Source: Liquidambar formosana (taxonomy: Eukaryota > Streptophyta > Magnoliopsida > Saxifragales > Altingiaceae). From it: a stretch of DNA of 64,000 bases. This document shows, one piece after another, positions 48,727 through 61,200 of this stretch. Within the stretch, counting starts at the first letter, position 1; each line of letters begins with the position of its first letter. A program made the translations under genes and the position numbers. The stretch is taken from the NCBI GenBank assembly GCA_039720395.1, contig CM077822.1:24015267-24079266 (forward strand). Reading direction: 5' to 3'. A model generated the notes under the pieces. It did no database searches, was not told the origin of the DNA, and saw only the letters and a program-made list of their open reading frames with translations.

Positions 48727-51700
48727 CATTCTCTGCTATGGCCTTACCAATGAAATAGTTTATTTTTTATATTTTTTTATAACTAACTTTATCAATGAAA
48801 TGGTCCCTAAATCCCCATGTTTGAGGCTGCTTAGTGTCTTTAAACTAATTACTGTATTTAGAAAACGCAGGTTATAATTTATTTATTTATTCTCTTTTAC
48901 TGATAAGATGGGGTTGGGAGAGTCACAGATGATAGCACCACACCTCAATTTGCAAAAAAGGTAACATGAACTAAAGAAAACAAAAGCAAAAAAGGTGTTC
49001 TCACCGGAAAAAGAAAAAGAAAAAAAAAAGGCAAAAAAGCTGACAACACATCAATAGTTATAAGATGTGAAAGTTCGACAAACTAACCTTCTATTTGGTT
49101 CATGGATTCTACCAAGAAAAAAAAAAGGAAGGTAAAAAACGAGGAGAAAAGAAAATAAAAGGAAAAGATAAAATCATATCAAGTCAAAATTATTTTAATT
49201 CTTCTTTTTCTTCTAATTTTCCATTGCAATCAAATAAATAAAAATAGAATTCCTTATATTTTAATTTTTTTCCTTGATTAAATCCACAAAGCAAATAGAG
49301 CCTAAATGAAAATGGACTTTCATAAGTCTATATATGCATGGTTCCCAATTCTCGCACGTCACTGCTCCCACATCCATTAAACGTTCACATTAGGGGGTCA
49401 TTTCATTATCTGATCCTTAAACATTTAAAGTTAAACATTTACATTAGTGCATGTCATTTTCTAATCCTAAAACTTTGATATCACGTTATGTTTCTAATCC
49501 AATAATCTAAACTTTTAGGTGAAGGAATCAAAGTGTCAAACATGTATTTAAAAACACATGTTTTTTTTTTTTTTTTTGACTGAATTTAGAAATTCATTCA
49601 TATATAAATAAAAGAGTACAAAAAGAGAGTATATCAATACATGTGAAATTTTAGGGGCATTTAGTCACAAACTCACAAGTCCCATTTTCAATACTTATAC
49701 AGGATCAAGTCTCCTTTAAAAAACTATTTAAGCCTTAAGTCCACTGTTAGATGAATGGGCAAAAATGCCCCCAACGCTCTAAAGACTTTCCAATTCAAAT
49801 TTTTTTAAAAAATAAATTCTCCATAATAACCAGAGATATTTTTCACACAAATCAGCGATATTCCTGTTCCTTTGTTTCCGAAAATCGTGCAGTTGAATTA
49901 AAAGCTAATCAATGTTTCTCTACAAGTTGATCGCGCTTCAAGTTTTCTTGTGCAAAAAATGGGAATTTTTCCGACGCAAAAACAGCTACATGAAGTTTAT
50001 GAAATGTTACATGTTAAATTGGTAATAATTACTTTGTAATTGTAACTGTTGAATACAATTTCATGATTAGTTACATGGGGGCACGTTTGGGGGTTCCAAT
50101 AAATACATAACCTTGTTGTAACTATTTTAAGGGATGCTAAACCATTGAAAAGTTTCATATTTTGGGGATTTAGATCAATGTACAAATCTGCGGATTTGAT
50201 TAATATACTATTGAGTTAATATTAATGGAAAATCAATATAAGTTGTTTTACCAACCGGATCTTGAAGGGGATAAACACGGGTGTGAACCCCAGAAATTGG
50301 GCCCACAAGGATTGAAAAGAAAATAAGGTTTGAAAAAAGAAAACAAAAGGAGTCGCCACCTTATTTTTTAAAGGAAACAAGGAAAACCCTAAAAACAATT
50401 TGTTTTAAGAAAACAATTTGAATGACTCCATATTTAAAAAGGAAAGGCAAAAACAAGTCTTTTAGAAACCAAAGAAATCGGGGATTTGGAGGCTAAGTTA
50501 TGACATGGGAAGGTTCTAGGCAAAGCCTATAGGCACTCATGTCACCCTTTTGGTCTCTCGGTTTATTTGGGCTAAATTAAGATCTTTTTCATACAAAAAT
50601 CAGCAAATATCATCACAAGATAGCATGCATATCATATATTCCATTCATCCATCCATGCATAATAAGCAAATAAAAATAAAACAGAAAATAAAGAAAAGAA
50701 GAAAAGAAACCTAGGATACTTGGATCCTAGAACGGACTTGAGCCTTACGAAGAGCGCCTACGTACCATGCAACAAAATACATGGATCAAAGTCTACGTAG
50801 TTCGATTAGAATTAGGGTTGGAACTTAATACAAACCTATGGTAAAACCCTAGGCTTCCTTATTTGAAGAAGAGTTGAATGTGATAGATAAATCAAGTTTA
50901 AATTTAGAAAGAATTCCACAAGATGGAAACTTTGATAAAAAGCAAAATTTTATTGGTTAAGGAAACCCTTGATTAAGACCATAGACTCATATTAAGAATT
51001 AACCCTAAAGAGGGAGAAGGGAAAGAGTTAGGAAGAGAGGTGAATTGGGGCACCTTCACACCCACTTACCTGAGCGCAATAGCTCCAAGAATTAGCAATT
51101 TTAAGCATTGGCAGCCCTATTTGCCATAGGATAATTACCACACCTATTTGCACCCTTACACGTGCTCAAAATCATGCAAACACAATGATATATAAATTTG
51201 GATAGAATAGTACTAAGGCCTAGAATTATCCATTAATCATGCTAACAGCAAAAAAGAGTGAATAAATATAAGCTCTATCACAATCCTAGAACCATATCAT
51301 GCATAAAAACCCTAGAAATCAACTAACATGCATGCATAAATATCATAGTTATTCCATATGTAAAACATATACAGCAATTATGAGAAAAAATCAATAAAAA
51401 AGCCTAAGCTAACATGTTGTATGAAACTATCCTAAAACAAGGACACTAAAAACCCTAAACTGACAAATATGCTTAAAAACACACAAAACAAACTCTAAAC
51501 ATGCTAAAATCAAACTAAACAGAACTTAAATCATGCATATTAACTAACTAAAGCAATAAAACATGATAAAAATCCTAACTTTAACATGCAATGACGTTAT
51601 TCTAAAACAAGGACAACAAAAGCATTAAAATCACAACTATGCATTAAGACCTATGAATTAACTCTAAAACATGCAAAACTCATCATGAACATCATTATTA

Positions 51701-51742
51701 TCACATGTATTAACTAACAGAAACTTCAATCCATGGTAGAAA

Positions 51743-54206
51743 TGTGAGGACCTGTTTTCTTAATAGGGATTATTACGGCTTAATGAACGATTAGCGTAGT
51801 TAATCCCTTGATTTGTTGGATAACCTAATGTAAGGGTAATCCATTTGTATGATAATATGATATTACATGTGTTTCAATGCTTATTTTGAATGAATTGAGT
51901 ATCCTAGGTGAGTGTTGGGCCTTATTTGCAGTTTCGGGTTAAGCTGCTGAAATTTGGCTAAGTATGGGAGAAAAATGAGTTTTCGTAAATCTTCATTTTT
52001 AAAGATAATTTTTGGCGGTAATAGAAGTTTATAATATTATAAGACTTCTGTGATTTTATGGGATTTTATTAGCATGTTTGGATTGGGTTCCTCACATGTT
52101 TGTTTTAGGAAAATCTATCGGGAGACAGATTTTGTACTAAAACTTGGAAATGAAATTTTGATATATTGGGAATTTGATTTTTCTGATATTTTATTTGGAT
52201 TCACATGGGGGGTTATTTGCTTATTTTCATTAAATACCTTAAAGTAAAAGTACTTAAATGTTTTGAATGAAAATAAGGCTGATATTTGTGCTGATAGAGA
52301 GTTGCCTGACTGACTGTCTATTTTCAGCTATCTGTGTATTTCAGACGGCTGAAACATGTTTCAGCCGTCTGAAAGATAATTTTCAACCGGCTGAAAGTTC
52401 ATGTCAGCCGACTGAAAATTCCAGAGAGGGTTATTTTGTGTTGGGCATTTTCAGCCGGCTGAAAATATGTTTCAACCGTCTGAAAGTGTCGGCGGACAGT
52501 TTCAATAAAGGGTTAAAATGACCCTTTCGCCCTCCTTTTCTATATAAACCCTTAACCCACGAATTTCTCTCCATTCTTCCAGCCAAGAGAGAGAGAGAAT
52601 GAGAGAGGAAGAGTGACGGGAAGGTCGTGGGTAGCTCGCCGGAGCATGGCAGCCCCGATCCAACGCCGGCAAGCGCGGATCTTGCATTATTTGGCCCGAT
52701 CTACAAGTCTATGGCGGTAGTTTTGCATTTTCATCACTCATCCATGAGGTAGGGGACATTTTCTCATTTTAAACCCTTGTTGCATGGGGGTTTGGGCATA
52801 AATCATGTAGTTTTACATGTATTTGGTAGTTTTTGCATAAATATCATGCATGGGGTATATATATTTGCTAGGTTTTACAAATTGTGGGAAACCTAGGGTT
52901 TGATTCACATCATTTTTGTTATAAAAATGTTGTTTTTGAAATCTTTCATTTGGAAATGTTTTATGGGGGTTATTTATTGTGACTTTTATAAACCCACATA
53001 TTATATGGTTTTCTTGGAAACTTTAAATATATAAAATTTTCCGGACTATATGGAAATTATGGAGTTATTTCATAGGGTTTTTTTTAAGAACAAACCTATT
53101 ATGTGGTTTTTGGAAAATATATATAATTTTCCGGATTATATGAGAATTATGGAATTAATAAATGAAAAGAAAAGTGATGATGATATGGTGATGAGGGCTA
53201 CTGGAGATAGGATTACTGCGGTCCCAAAGGAACAGGACGTCTTGCCGTGTCTTCCTATCCTTTAGTCCTAGGCTACGTGCCTGAATAGAGGTTACTGCGG
53301 TCCCAGGTAGGGATGTCTTGCCGTGTTTCCTCTTGAGGTTACTTTCTGGACCCAGATAGGGATCCATAGTGTTTCCTCTTATTTCCGCGCGCGAGGGCCC
53401 CACATGTCCTGGGGAGGATTTATCAGTTTAAAAGACTGATGTTATGGATTGCCAGATATGGTGGTTGATGATTATTGGCTTATAAGGCCGTGATATAGAA
53501 TTTGGAAAGAATGATAATGAATTATAAATAACTTGAGTTATTTCTTATTTATTTATTTTTTTAAAGATAAAAAGGGGTGTTGGTATCAAATGATTTAAAC
53601 TTCTGCAGTTTATCTCATTATACATGTATCAGTTTCATGTACTGAAAATTATATTGCAAACTAATCAATGGTTTTGCAGGGTTCTTAAAAAGTATATAAA
53701 CTATGGTTTTTAAAACCTTGGGATTATTGTGAGAAATGTTTTCCTATTGAGCATGTAGCTCATACCCCCACAGATTTTCTTGTAGGTCATATTTTTCAAA
53801 GCTAAGTTGACCTTGGGTTTTGGGAGCACGTCGGCATGCTTGCATCCATGTAGAAACTATTTGAGATAGGCTTTGAGCCTAGGCATGTATTACTTTTAAA
53901 TTCATGGCCTGTAATAATTAAATTAGTAGTGAAGTGGACTGAATGGGACCCATGTGACTACGATACAGCCTGTAGATTTATTTATCTTTGGAATATTGTG
54001 TGGATGGTTGGAAATGATTATAAATGTGTTTTCTACAGGTTTTATGATTAGTCGATAACTTGGTATGTCCTATTTATAGACGGGACCATGCCGAATTTTC
54101 TAAAAATATTTTCAAAAGAATTATTTTTATTAAACATCCACCAAATTTGGCTTTAAAACTGGTTTTCTTACTACTTAACTAACGGTCCCAATTTCGGGTC
54201 GTTACA
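51743..54206 (+). mobile_element. solo LTR (Ty3 Del/Tekay-like), TSD agaaa, nested
   Basis: This 2464-bp sequence begins TGTGAGGACC and ends GGGTCGTTACA, with agaaa on both sides (51738-51742 and 54207-54211). It lies inside the Tat-like LTR. From about 52730 to its end it is related to the LARD LTR read in reverse complement. Its U3 is different and carries CAGCCGGCTG-type palindromes (52326-52500), followed by CTATATAAAC (52541-52550). Confidence 0.92.
52326..52550 (+). promoter_or_regulatory. CAGCCGGCTG-type palindrome cluster and TATA box in the nested solo LTR
   Basis: Motifs such as TTTCAGCCGTCTGAAAG, TTTCAACCGGCTGAAAG, GTCAGCCGACTGAAAA and TTTCAGCCGGCTGAAAA lie within 52340-52500. The TATA box CTATATAAAC is about 40 bp downstream. 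The motif type is that of the copia element, not of the related LARD LTR. Confidence 0.75.
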
Positions 54207-57177
54207 AGAAATCATAAACATTGCATGCAATAAAGCTAATCTAAGAGAGAACCCTAATTTAAGCTTGAATAAAACAGAAGATTACCTTGAGAAGTGCTTC
54301 CTTATTACTGTAGAGACTCTCCTCTTGACTTGTGGATGACTTGAATCAAGCTCTCTTTAAGGCTACAGCAGGTCCTCTAGCTCTCCTTCAAGTCTCTCCC
54401 TCTTATTCTCTCTCAAACACTCAAATTTTAATGCATAAATTGGCTCCCATTATGCTGAAGCATAGGGGGGTATTTATAGACTTCAATTAGGATTAACTAA
54501 TGGCTAGGATTAAAACCCTAAAAATTAATCCAAGGGCTATTAGAGACCCCCTTAGGGCTTAAGTAACTCAGGAGTTACCAAAAATTAAAAGGAAACTCGT
54601 CCAAAAGAGCCTAAATACGTCAAAATAGGCAAGAGTCCATTTCAGCAAAGAGTTAGAGTGAAAATAGGAAAGTGGTCTTGGGTGACCACCAGGGCCTGGG
54701 TGATCACCCGAGCCCACTTTGGATTTTTGCCTATTTTTGACTCCTAATCTTTCTAGAAGTGTTTCAAGAGTCAAATCAACTCCGATTTTGATGAAACAAA
54801 AGCCAAAACGACCGTGTTTCGATGAGGAATACATTTTTGAACATTTTAGGGTAAAAACCACTAACCATGAGAGCATGGTTAGGTTTGACAAAGGCGGTTA
54901 ACCGCTATGCTCTACCTTTGCTAAGCATAGGTATGCATATAAGATCAAACCAAATGCTTTCCATATCAAAATTAAACTTTCTAAAACACTTTTGGGGATA
55001 AAATGATAACTAATTAAAGTCCATTTGAAAAGATTTGATTGGTAATTGTGAGTCAATTAGAGCTAACCCAAAGAAGGGTCAATTAACCAACTTGAACTAC
55101 ATCGAGCCATTTTAATCCCGAGCCATTGATTCATCAAATTAAACCTAGAAATACCTCATATGCATCCATATGAACTCCAATTGACAATTTGGAGATCATT
55201 TCAAGGTCAAATGAAAAGTTTATGACTTAAAAGACGATTATGCCCCTCAAATCACAAAAGTTCCTATTTTCCCTCAAGATCAACTCCGAATTGAACCAAA
55301 ATTCATATCCATTGTCCTTGTGACTCTAAAAAACTAATGCAAGTGACTAGACTCAAAAAACAAAACAAAGACATGCATGAAATGATGAGTCCTAGTAAGG
55401 TGGTGCAAAAATGGGGTGTGACAACGGGATCCCCATAATTTCCATAAAAATTGTGGGGAAGATTCGTATAAAGAATCTTGCTCATTGTTAAATGTCAACT
55501 ACTTGCTAAAATATCATTTTGGGTGAAAAGGTAAAGATGGAATTCATGAATCTAACCCAATAAGTTGCTTAAATGGTAACATTTCCAACTATAAGTGGAC
55601 TTGAGGCCATAAAAAGGATTTGGTAAGACTTAATGATTTACAAAACATGGGAATTGGACTCATGGCTAATTTTCCCTAAATTTTATATTTAACCAATGTG
55701 AGATATATGTGAGACTTCACAATACTATTTCCAAGATCCTTTTATTGTGATATAGGTATTAAACCTCCTTTCAAATACAAAATTTGAAAGGAGATGATGA
55801 CAGTCTTAGGATGGGATTTTGGATGGTAAAAGATTGAAATATAAAAAAATTTGCAATTGAAATAATCAAAATGATTTTAATGATAATTTTTTCATCACCT
55901 CAACATGGTGTTGAGTTTTAGAATTCAACACCATACCCTAACTTGGGCCAACACAACCACATGGTGCATGCATGCATGTACATATTTATATATATGATAT
56001 ATAAGACATCCATACATTAGAGGTGATGGCACATGCGGGCGATTGATCAATGTGCATACAATATAAGAATTATCATTGAGAGAGAATAAGAATTATCATT
56101 GAGAGAAAATCATCGGGACAGTAGATTTGTTGATTGAGTTTAAATGAGTATGAAATTATTATTTTACCTCTTTTAAGTTTTTTAACATCGGTATCTTAGA
56201 GTGGGGAAAAAAAAGGAAAAGAAAGAAAAGATATAAGAGTGACAGGCCAGGTGTTTTGATGTTAAATTTTTTTTTTTTTTTTTTTCCAGTTCTTACATTT
56301 TTGGATCATGACTTGGATTCACATTTCATCAAGTCCAACATTAGATTAAATATTTCGATCTCTCATATATATTATGATATCTTGTTAGCCAGATATTAAC
56401 AAGTGTTTGATTCAAAACTCACATTTTCTTTTACAAACTATAATACATTGGTAGGACTTTGCATTGATGGGATACCTTGGAATAACTCATAAACTTGATA
56501 ATCGAAAAGATGATAACAAATCCTGCAAAAATTATGAAATAAAAATAAATTTTTTTCCACTAAATATAATGTATATATGTCCATACACATATACTATATC
56601 AGTATAGATAATTCATATAATCACGACAAACAAATAGAGGAGATCATGACAAGGGCTTAGAAAAGGCTAAACCATTTGAGAGGAGAGGAGAGGAGAGGAG
56701 GAAGATAAATGTGAGCTAGAGGTGTTGGTTGTATTCGGAGAGGAGTATGGGCATCAATGAAACGGTTAGTGGCTATACCAAAAAAGAAAAAGAAAAAGAA
56801 AAAGGAAAAAGGAAAAATAAACGGTTGCTTGCGCCATCGAGCACAGCAATACAGTATTGTCCAGTATTTTCTACATTGGGGGTACTGGCCGTTGCCCCCA
56901 AAAGAATCAACTTCAATATGGCTGTATGACGGATGGCTCAATTTAAACGTGGCAACCATACACAGCTTAAGCTTAATTTTATTACTCTATTATTATTATT
57001 ATATTATTATTATTATTAGGATATTTGAACCAGAGACTCCAAGGATAGTATTAGGATATTGATGTTTGATTTGGTGAGATGCAGATGCTCTATGCCACAT
57101 TTAGATTTGAATTCCAATTGAGGCAATTATTTTCATTTTGCTATATTACTTAATAATAAAATGATTGTATATATATA

Positions 57178-58206
57178 CTAGTTTATAACTCGTGCGTTGC
57201 ACGGGTGAGGTTTGTAAAAATAAATATTGTGAAAAATAAGAAATATATATATATAATACACACCCGTGATGGTAGCTCAGATGACAAAGAACTGCGGTTT
57301 AGGAATCATAGATCTTGAGTTCGTGTCTTCGCTCTTTCACTATCGAATGCATGGACTTGAGGATGGTTTGTGCATTATGGGGATTAGTTTGGACCTAACA
57401 GTTTGAGATATCCTTCATTTGACAAAAGTGTATTTGCATAATTTTTTAAGCATTTTTATAGTTTTCTAAGCAATTTGATATGTTAATTCATATTCCGGTA
57501 TGTTGCATTTTTTTTTAAAAATCATCATTACCTCCATTTGTCTCCCTTTTTTATTATAACTATTTATAATTATATACGTTCAATTTTTGGGAGAGGAGAT
57601 GAATAGATATAAAGAAAACGAAGAAATATAGTATAGTCTATTAAGTTTGGGTTGAACATTGTACAGTGTAAGTTTTCCGATTCTCTCACATAAAAACAAA
57701 GAAATATGCAGTGTACACCAAGCGTCAACCTACTTATATGATGTGAAAAAGAGTAATGAAAAAAAAAAAAAAAGTTAGAGAATTGACCTTTTGGTAATCA
57801 CTTCTCAACTTAATACCAAACATGAAACATTAGTAGTCCTTTTGAAGCATGTATACAGTCAATTTGTAGCAAATTGGCAGAAATATTCTTTCTTTGGTAT
57901 TAAGTTGGACATTGATCACTAAAAAGTAATTTCTCCAAAAGTCACTAAAAGTAACTTTCTCTTTGGGAAAATGACTTTTTAGTGATTCTTTCCCAACTTA
58001 ATACGAAAAAAAGAAACTGATAGTTATTTTGACGTAAGTATACGGTTAATTTGTAGTAAGTTAACAGATATATCCTTTTTTTGGTATTAGATTGGAACGT
58101 GGTCACTAAAAGGTACTGTTCACAGATTTAGCATATGATTTGAAGAAAATTTTTTTTCATAAATTGACATGTGGCATCAATAGGGAGGCATTCCTCCGTT
58201 AATATT
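57178..58206 (-). mobile_element. probable non-autonomous Helitron
   Basis: This insertion is absent from copies 1, 2 and 3 at tgtata|tgttgtg. On the minus strand its 3' end reads a hairpin CCCGTGCAACGCACGAG, seven bases (TTATAAA), then CTAG followed by the target T. That is the Helitron 3' structure. No target duplication is seen, as expected. The 5' end should start TC; I see AATATTAACGG, so the left limit is approximate or mutated. No Rep/helicase is present. Confidence 0.6.
57268..57330 (+). other. tRNA-like (SINE-type) segment inside the Helitron
   Basis: An A-box-like TGGTAGCTCAGATGA (57270-57284) and a B-box-like GAGTTCGTGTC (57317-57327) are spaced about as in a tRNA-derived SINE head. 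No clear cloverleaf or target duplication was seen. It may be a captured SINE fragment. Confidence 0.35.
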
Positions 58207-61200
58207 TATTGTGTTTGTATATTTTTTTGCTATGTACACATAGTTAATTTACACAAACAACACAAATGAGAAAGTCCGTATATGGAACTTATAAGGTTAA
58301 CTCACATTCGATCAACCTCCAAAAATACCTATTTCTTGAGGGAGATATGAAACCTTATTTCTATTTTACTACTCAATAATGAAATAGTTGTATCTATTGT
58401 GTTTATCACGTTATATAAATATAGTGCTGTTTATCCCAAAATCATCTTTCTAAATTCAACATTTCGAACAAAATGGCAGCTTGGTATTGAATCTATATTT
58501 GAATTTGTGAAAATAATTCGACACAATTAGCTTTTCCAAAAAAAAAAATAAAGTAAGTAGCTTTGGGGAGTCTATGAAAAGTTTGGTAGCACCACACCTC
58601 AATCAGCAAAAAAGGTGACATGAACCAAAGAAAACAAACGCAAAAAAGGTGTTCTCACCACAACAAAGAAAAAAACAAAAAAGGAGGTGACAACACGTCA
58701 ACACTTATAAGATGTGAAAGTTCGACAAACTAACCCTCTATTTGCTTCATGGATTCTACCAAGACAAAAAAAAGGAAGCAAAAAAAATGAGGAGGAAAGA
58801 AAATGAAAGGAAAATATAAAATCATATCAAGCCAAAATTATTCCAATTTTTCTTCCTTTTTTTTTTTTTTTTTTCATTGCAACCAAATAAAGAAAAATAG
58901 AATTCCTTATATTTTATTTTTTTTTTCCTTGATAAAATTCACAAACCAAATAGAGCCTAAATGAAAATGGACTTTCATAAGTCTATATATGCATGGTTCC
59001 CAATTCCCACACATCACTGCTCCCACATCCATTAAACATTCACATTAGGGGGTCATTTCATTATCTGATCCTTAACATTTAAATTTAAACATTTACATTA
59101 GTGCATGTCATTTTCTAATCCTTAAACTTTGATATCACATTATGTTTCTAATCCAATAATCTAAACTTTTAGGTGAAGGAATCAAAGTGTCAAACATGTA
59201 TATTCAGAAATTCATTCATATATAAATAAAAGAGTACAAAAAGAGAGTATACCAATACATGTTAAATTTTAGGGGCATTTAGCCACAAGTCCCATTTTCA
59301 ATACATATATAGGATCAAGTCTCCTTTAAAAAACTATTTAAGTCTCAAGTCCACTCTTAGATGATTGGACAAAAATGCCCCCAATGCTCTAAAGACTTTC
59401 CATTCAATTTTTTTTTTAAAAAAAAATTCTCCATAATAACCGGAGATATTTTTCACACAAATCAGTGATATTCCTATTCCTTTGTTTCCGAAACTCATGT
59501 AACTGAATTAAAGGCTAATCAACGTTTCTTTGCAAGTTGATCGTGCTTGAAGTTTTCCAGCGCAAACAATGGGAATTTTTCCAATGCGAAAATAGCTATA
59601 TGAAGTTTATGAAATGCTACATGTTAAATTGGTAATAGTTACTTCGTAATTGTAACTGTTTAATACAATTTCATAATTGGTTACATGGGGGCTCATTTGG
59701 GGGTTCCAATGAATACATAACCTTGTTGTAACTATTTTAAGGGATGCTAAATTACCGCTAAGTTTCATATTTTGGGAATTTAGATCAATGTACAAATCTG
59801 CAGATTTGATTTATTGAGTTAATATCAATGGAAAAGCAATATAAGTCCTTTTGCCAGCCGGATTTTGAAGGGGATAAACATGGGAATTCCCATGATTTCC
59901 ACAAAAATCATGGGGAAGATTCGCATAAAGAATCTTGCTAATTGTTAAATGTCAACTATTTGCTAAAATATCATTTTAGGTGAAAAGGTAAAGATGGAAT
60001 TCGTGAATCTGACTAACACAGTAAGTTGCTTAAATGGTAACATTTCTAGCCATAAGTGGACTTGAGGCTATAAAAAGGATTTGGTAAGGCTTAATGCTTT
60101 ACAAAACATGGGAATTGGACTAATGGCTAATTTTCCCTAAATTTTATATTTAACCGATGTGATCGAGATGTGAGACTTCACAATACTATATATTTCCAAG
60201 ATCCTTTTATTGTGATATAAGTATTAAACCTCCTTTCAAATACAAAATTTGAAATTTGGTTCTTGTGCTAGAAACATCATCAGGCTCATTAAAATAGATA
60301 TGGGAAATGCTACATACGCCAACCAATTGCAGTAACTAATTGCAGCAACTGATGTGGCATACTAAGTTGGTATCCTATAATAACCAGAGAGTGCTAACGA
60401 CTGTCTATTAGAAAATATCACGTCAATTGTTGTCTTTTGTTATTGTATTTAGTTACTACCGATAGCACTACCCAATAGATCTAGGTGAAAAACTATGATC
60501 AACATATGCTGTGGGTGTTTTAGTTTGTGGGTTCATTTTCATTTGTGATTAAAAAAAAGGTGATAGTGAATATATGCTACAAATAAGTAACCTAAAGAGC
60601 TTTTCTTATTTGTGTGTTGTGTGTGTTTCTTATGTATATAACAAAAAATAAAATAAAATAAATAAGTCCACCTAAAAATGTCAAGGTAAATTATAGTTAC
60701 TTCTCTGTAGTGTCTACTTGATGCCATTAATGGAAAGATTGAATTATCTTTTCATTTATCATTCTGTAAAGGCATATAGATATCCCACGAGGCACGAATG
60801 TTGTCCTGTTTTTTTGATAGAATATGTCCTATATGTGAATGTTGTATTGACAATTTCATGAATTTGGTGAAGTAGATTGTAGGACGTAATTAATTTGAGT
60901 TGCCTAATTTAGATCACCATGAAAGAGTGTGTGTGCAGTGTGCTCTCAAAAAATAAAAAGGGTTCAAGAAATAGAAAAAGACAAAGGACAAAATTAATTA
61001 GTAGCCGATCTGGGCCAAATCTACAGAGTCGTGGATGACTGGCAAACAAAGTTCAGACGGTCGAAGTCATTTTAAACAATCACACCTGCTTTGTACTTTG
61101 AAAAGTAGAAAAAAATTTAGTTCTTTATAATACAAAATTTTAGTAGTTTCTTTTAAAAGTTGAAGATTTAAAAGTAATTATAAAATTTTTTCGCACTAAA

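Larger units (their letters stand above)
50282..55423 (-). mobile_element. solo LTR of a Tat-like Ty3 element, TSD acggg
   Basis: It begins TGTGAACCCC and ends GGGGTGTGACA, with the 5-bp duplication acggg (50277-50281 and 55424-55428). Copies 2 and 4 show the empty target (37517, 59880). Near the left end the complement reads ggtggcgactcc, a signature I associate with the 3' part of Tat/Ogre LTRs. That gives minus orientation. Removing the nested solo LTR and its duplication leaves about 2.67 kb. No coding region is present. Confidence 0.85.
42208..55790 (+). repeat. tandem segmental repeat, copy 3, interrupted by two LTR elements
   Basis: This starts mid-unit at tacttaaataatg, matching copy 1 near 29815 and copy 2 near 35490. 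It ends at caaaatttgaaa, matching copy 1 near 33375. Its own sequence is 42208-42686, 48727-50281 and 55424-55790. The remainder is a non-autonomous LTR element and a nested pair of solo LTRs. A (TA)n run lies at 42246-42286. Confidence 0.88.

Noticed and set aside
57268..57330. Functional tRNA gene
   Set aside because: Box-like motifs are present but no acceptor stem or complete cloverleaf can be drawn.
58586..58600. Further insertion or footprint in copy 4
   Set aside because: Alignment with copies 1 and 2 shows a simple deletion of about 290 bp.
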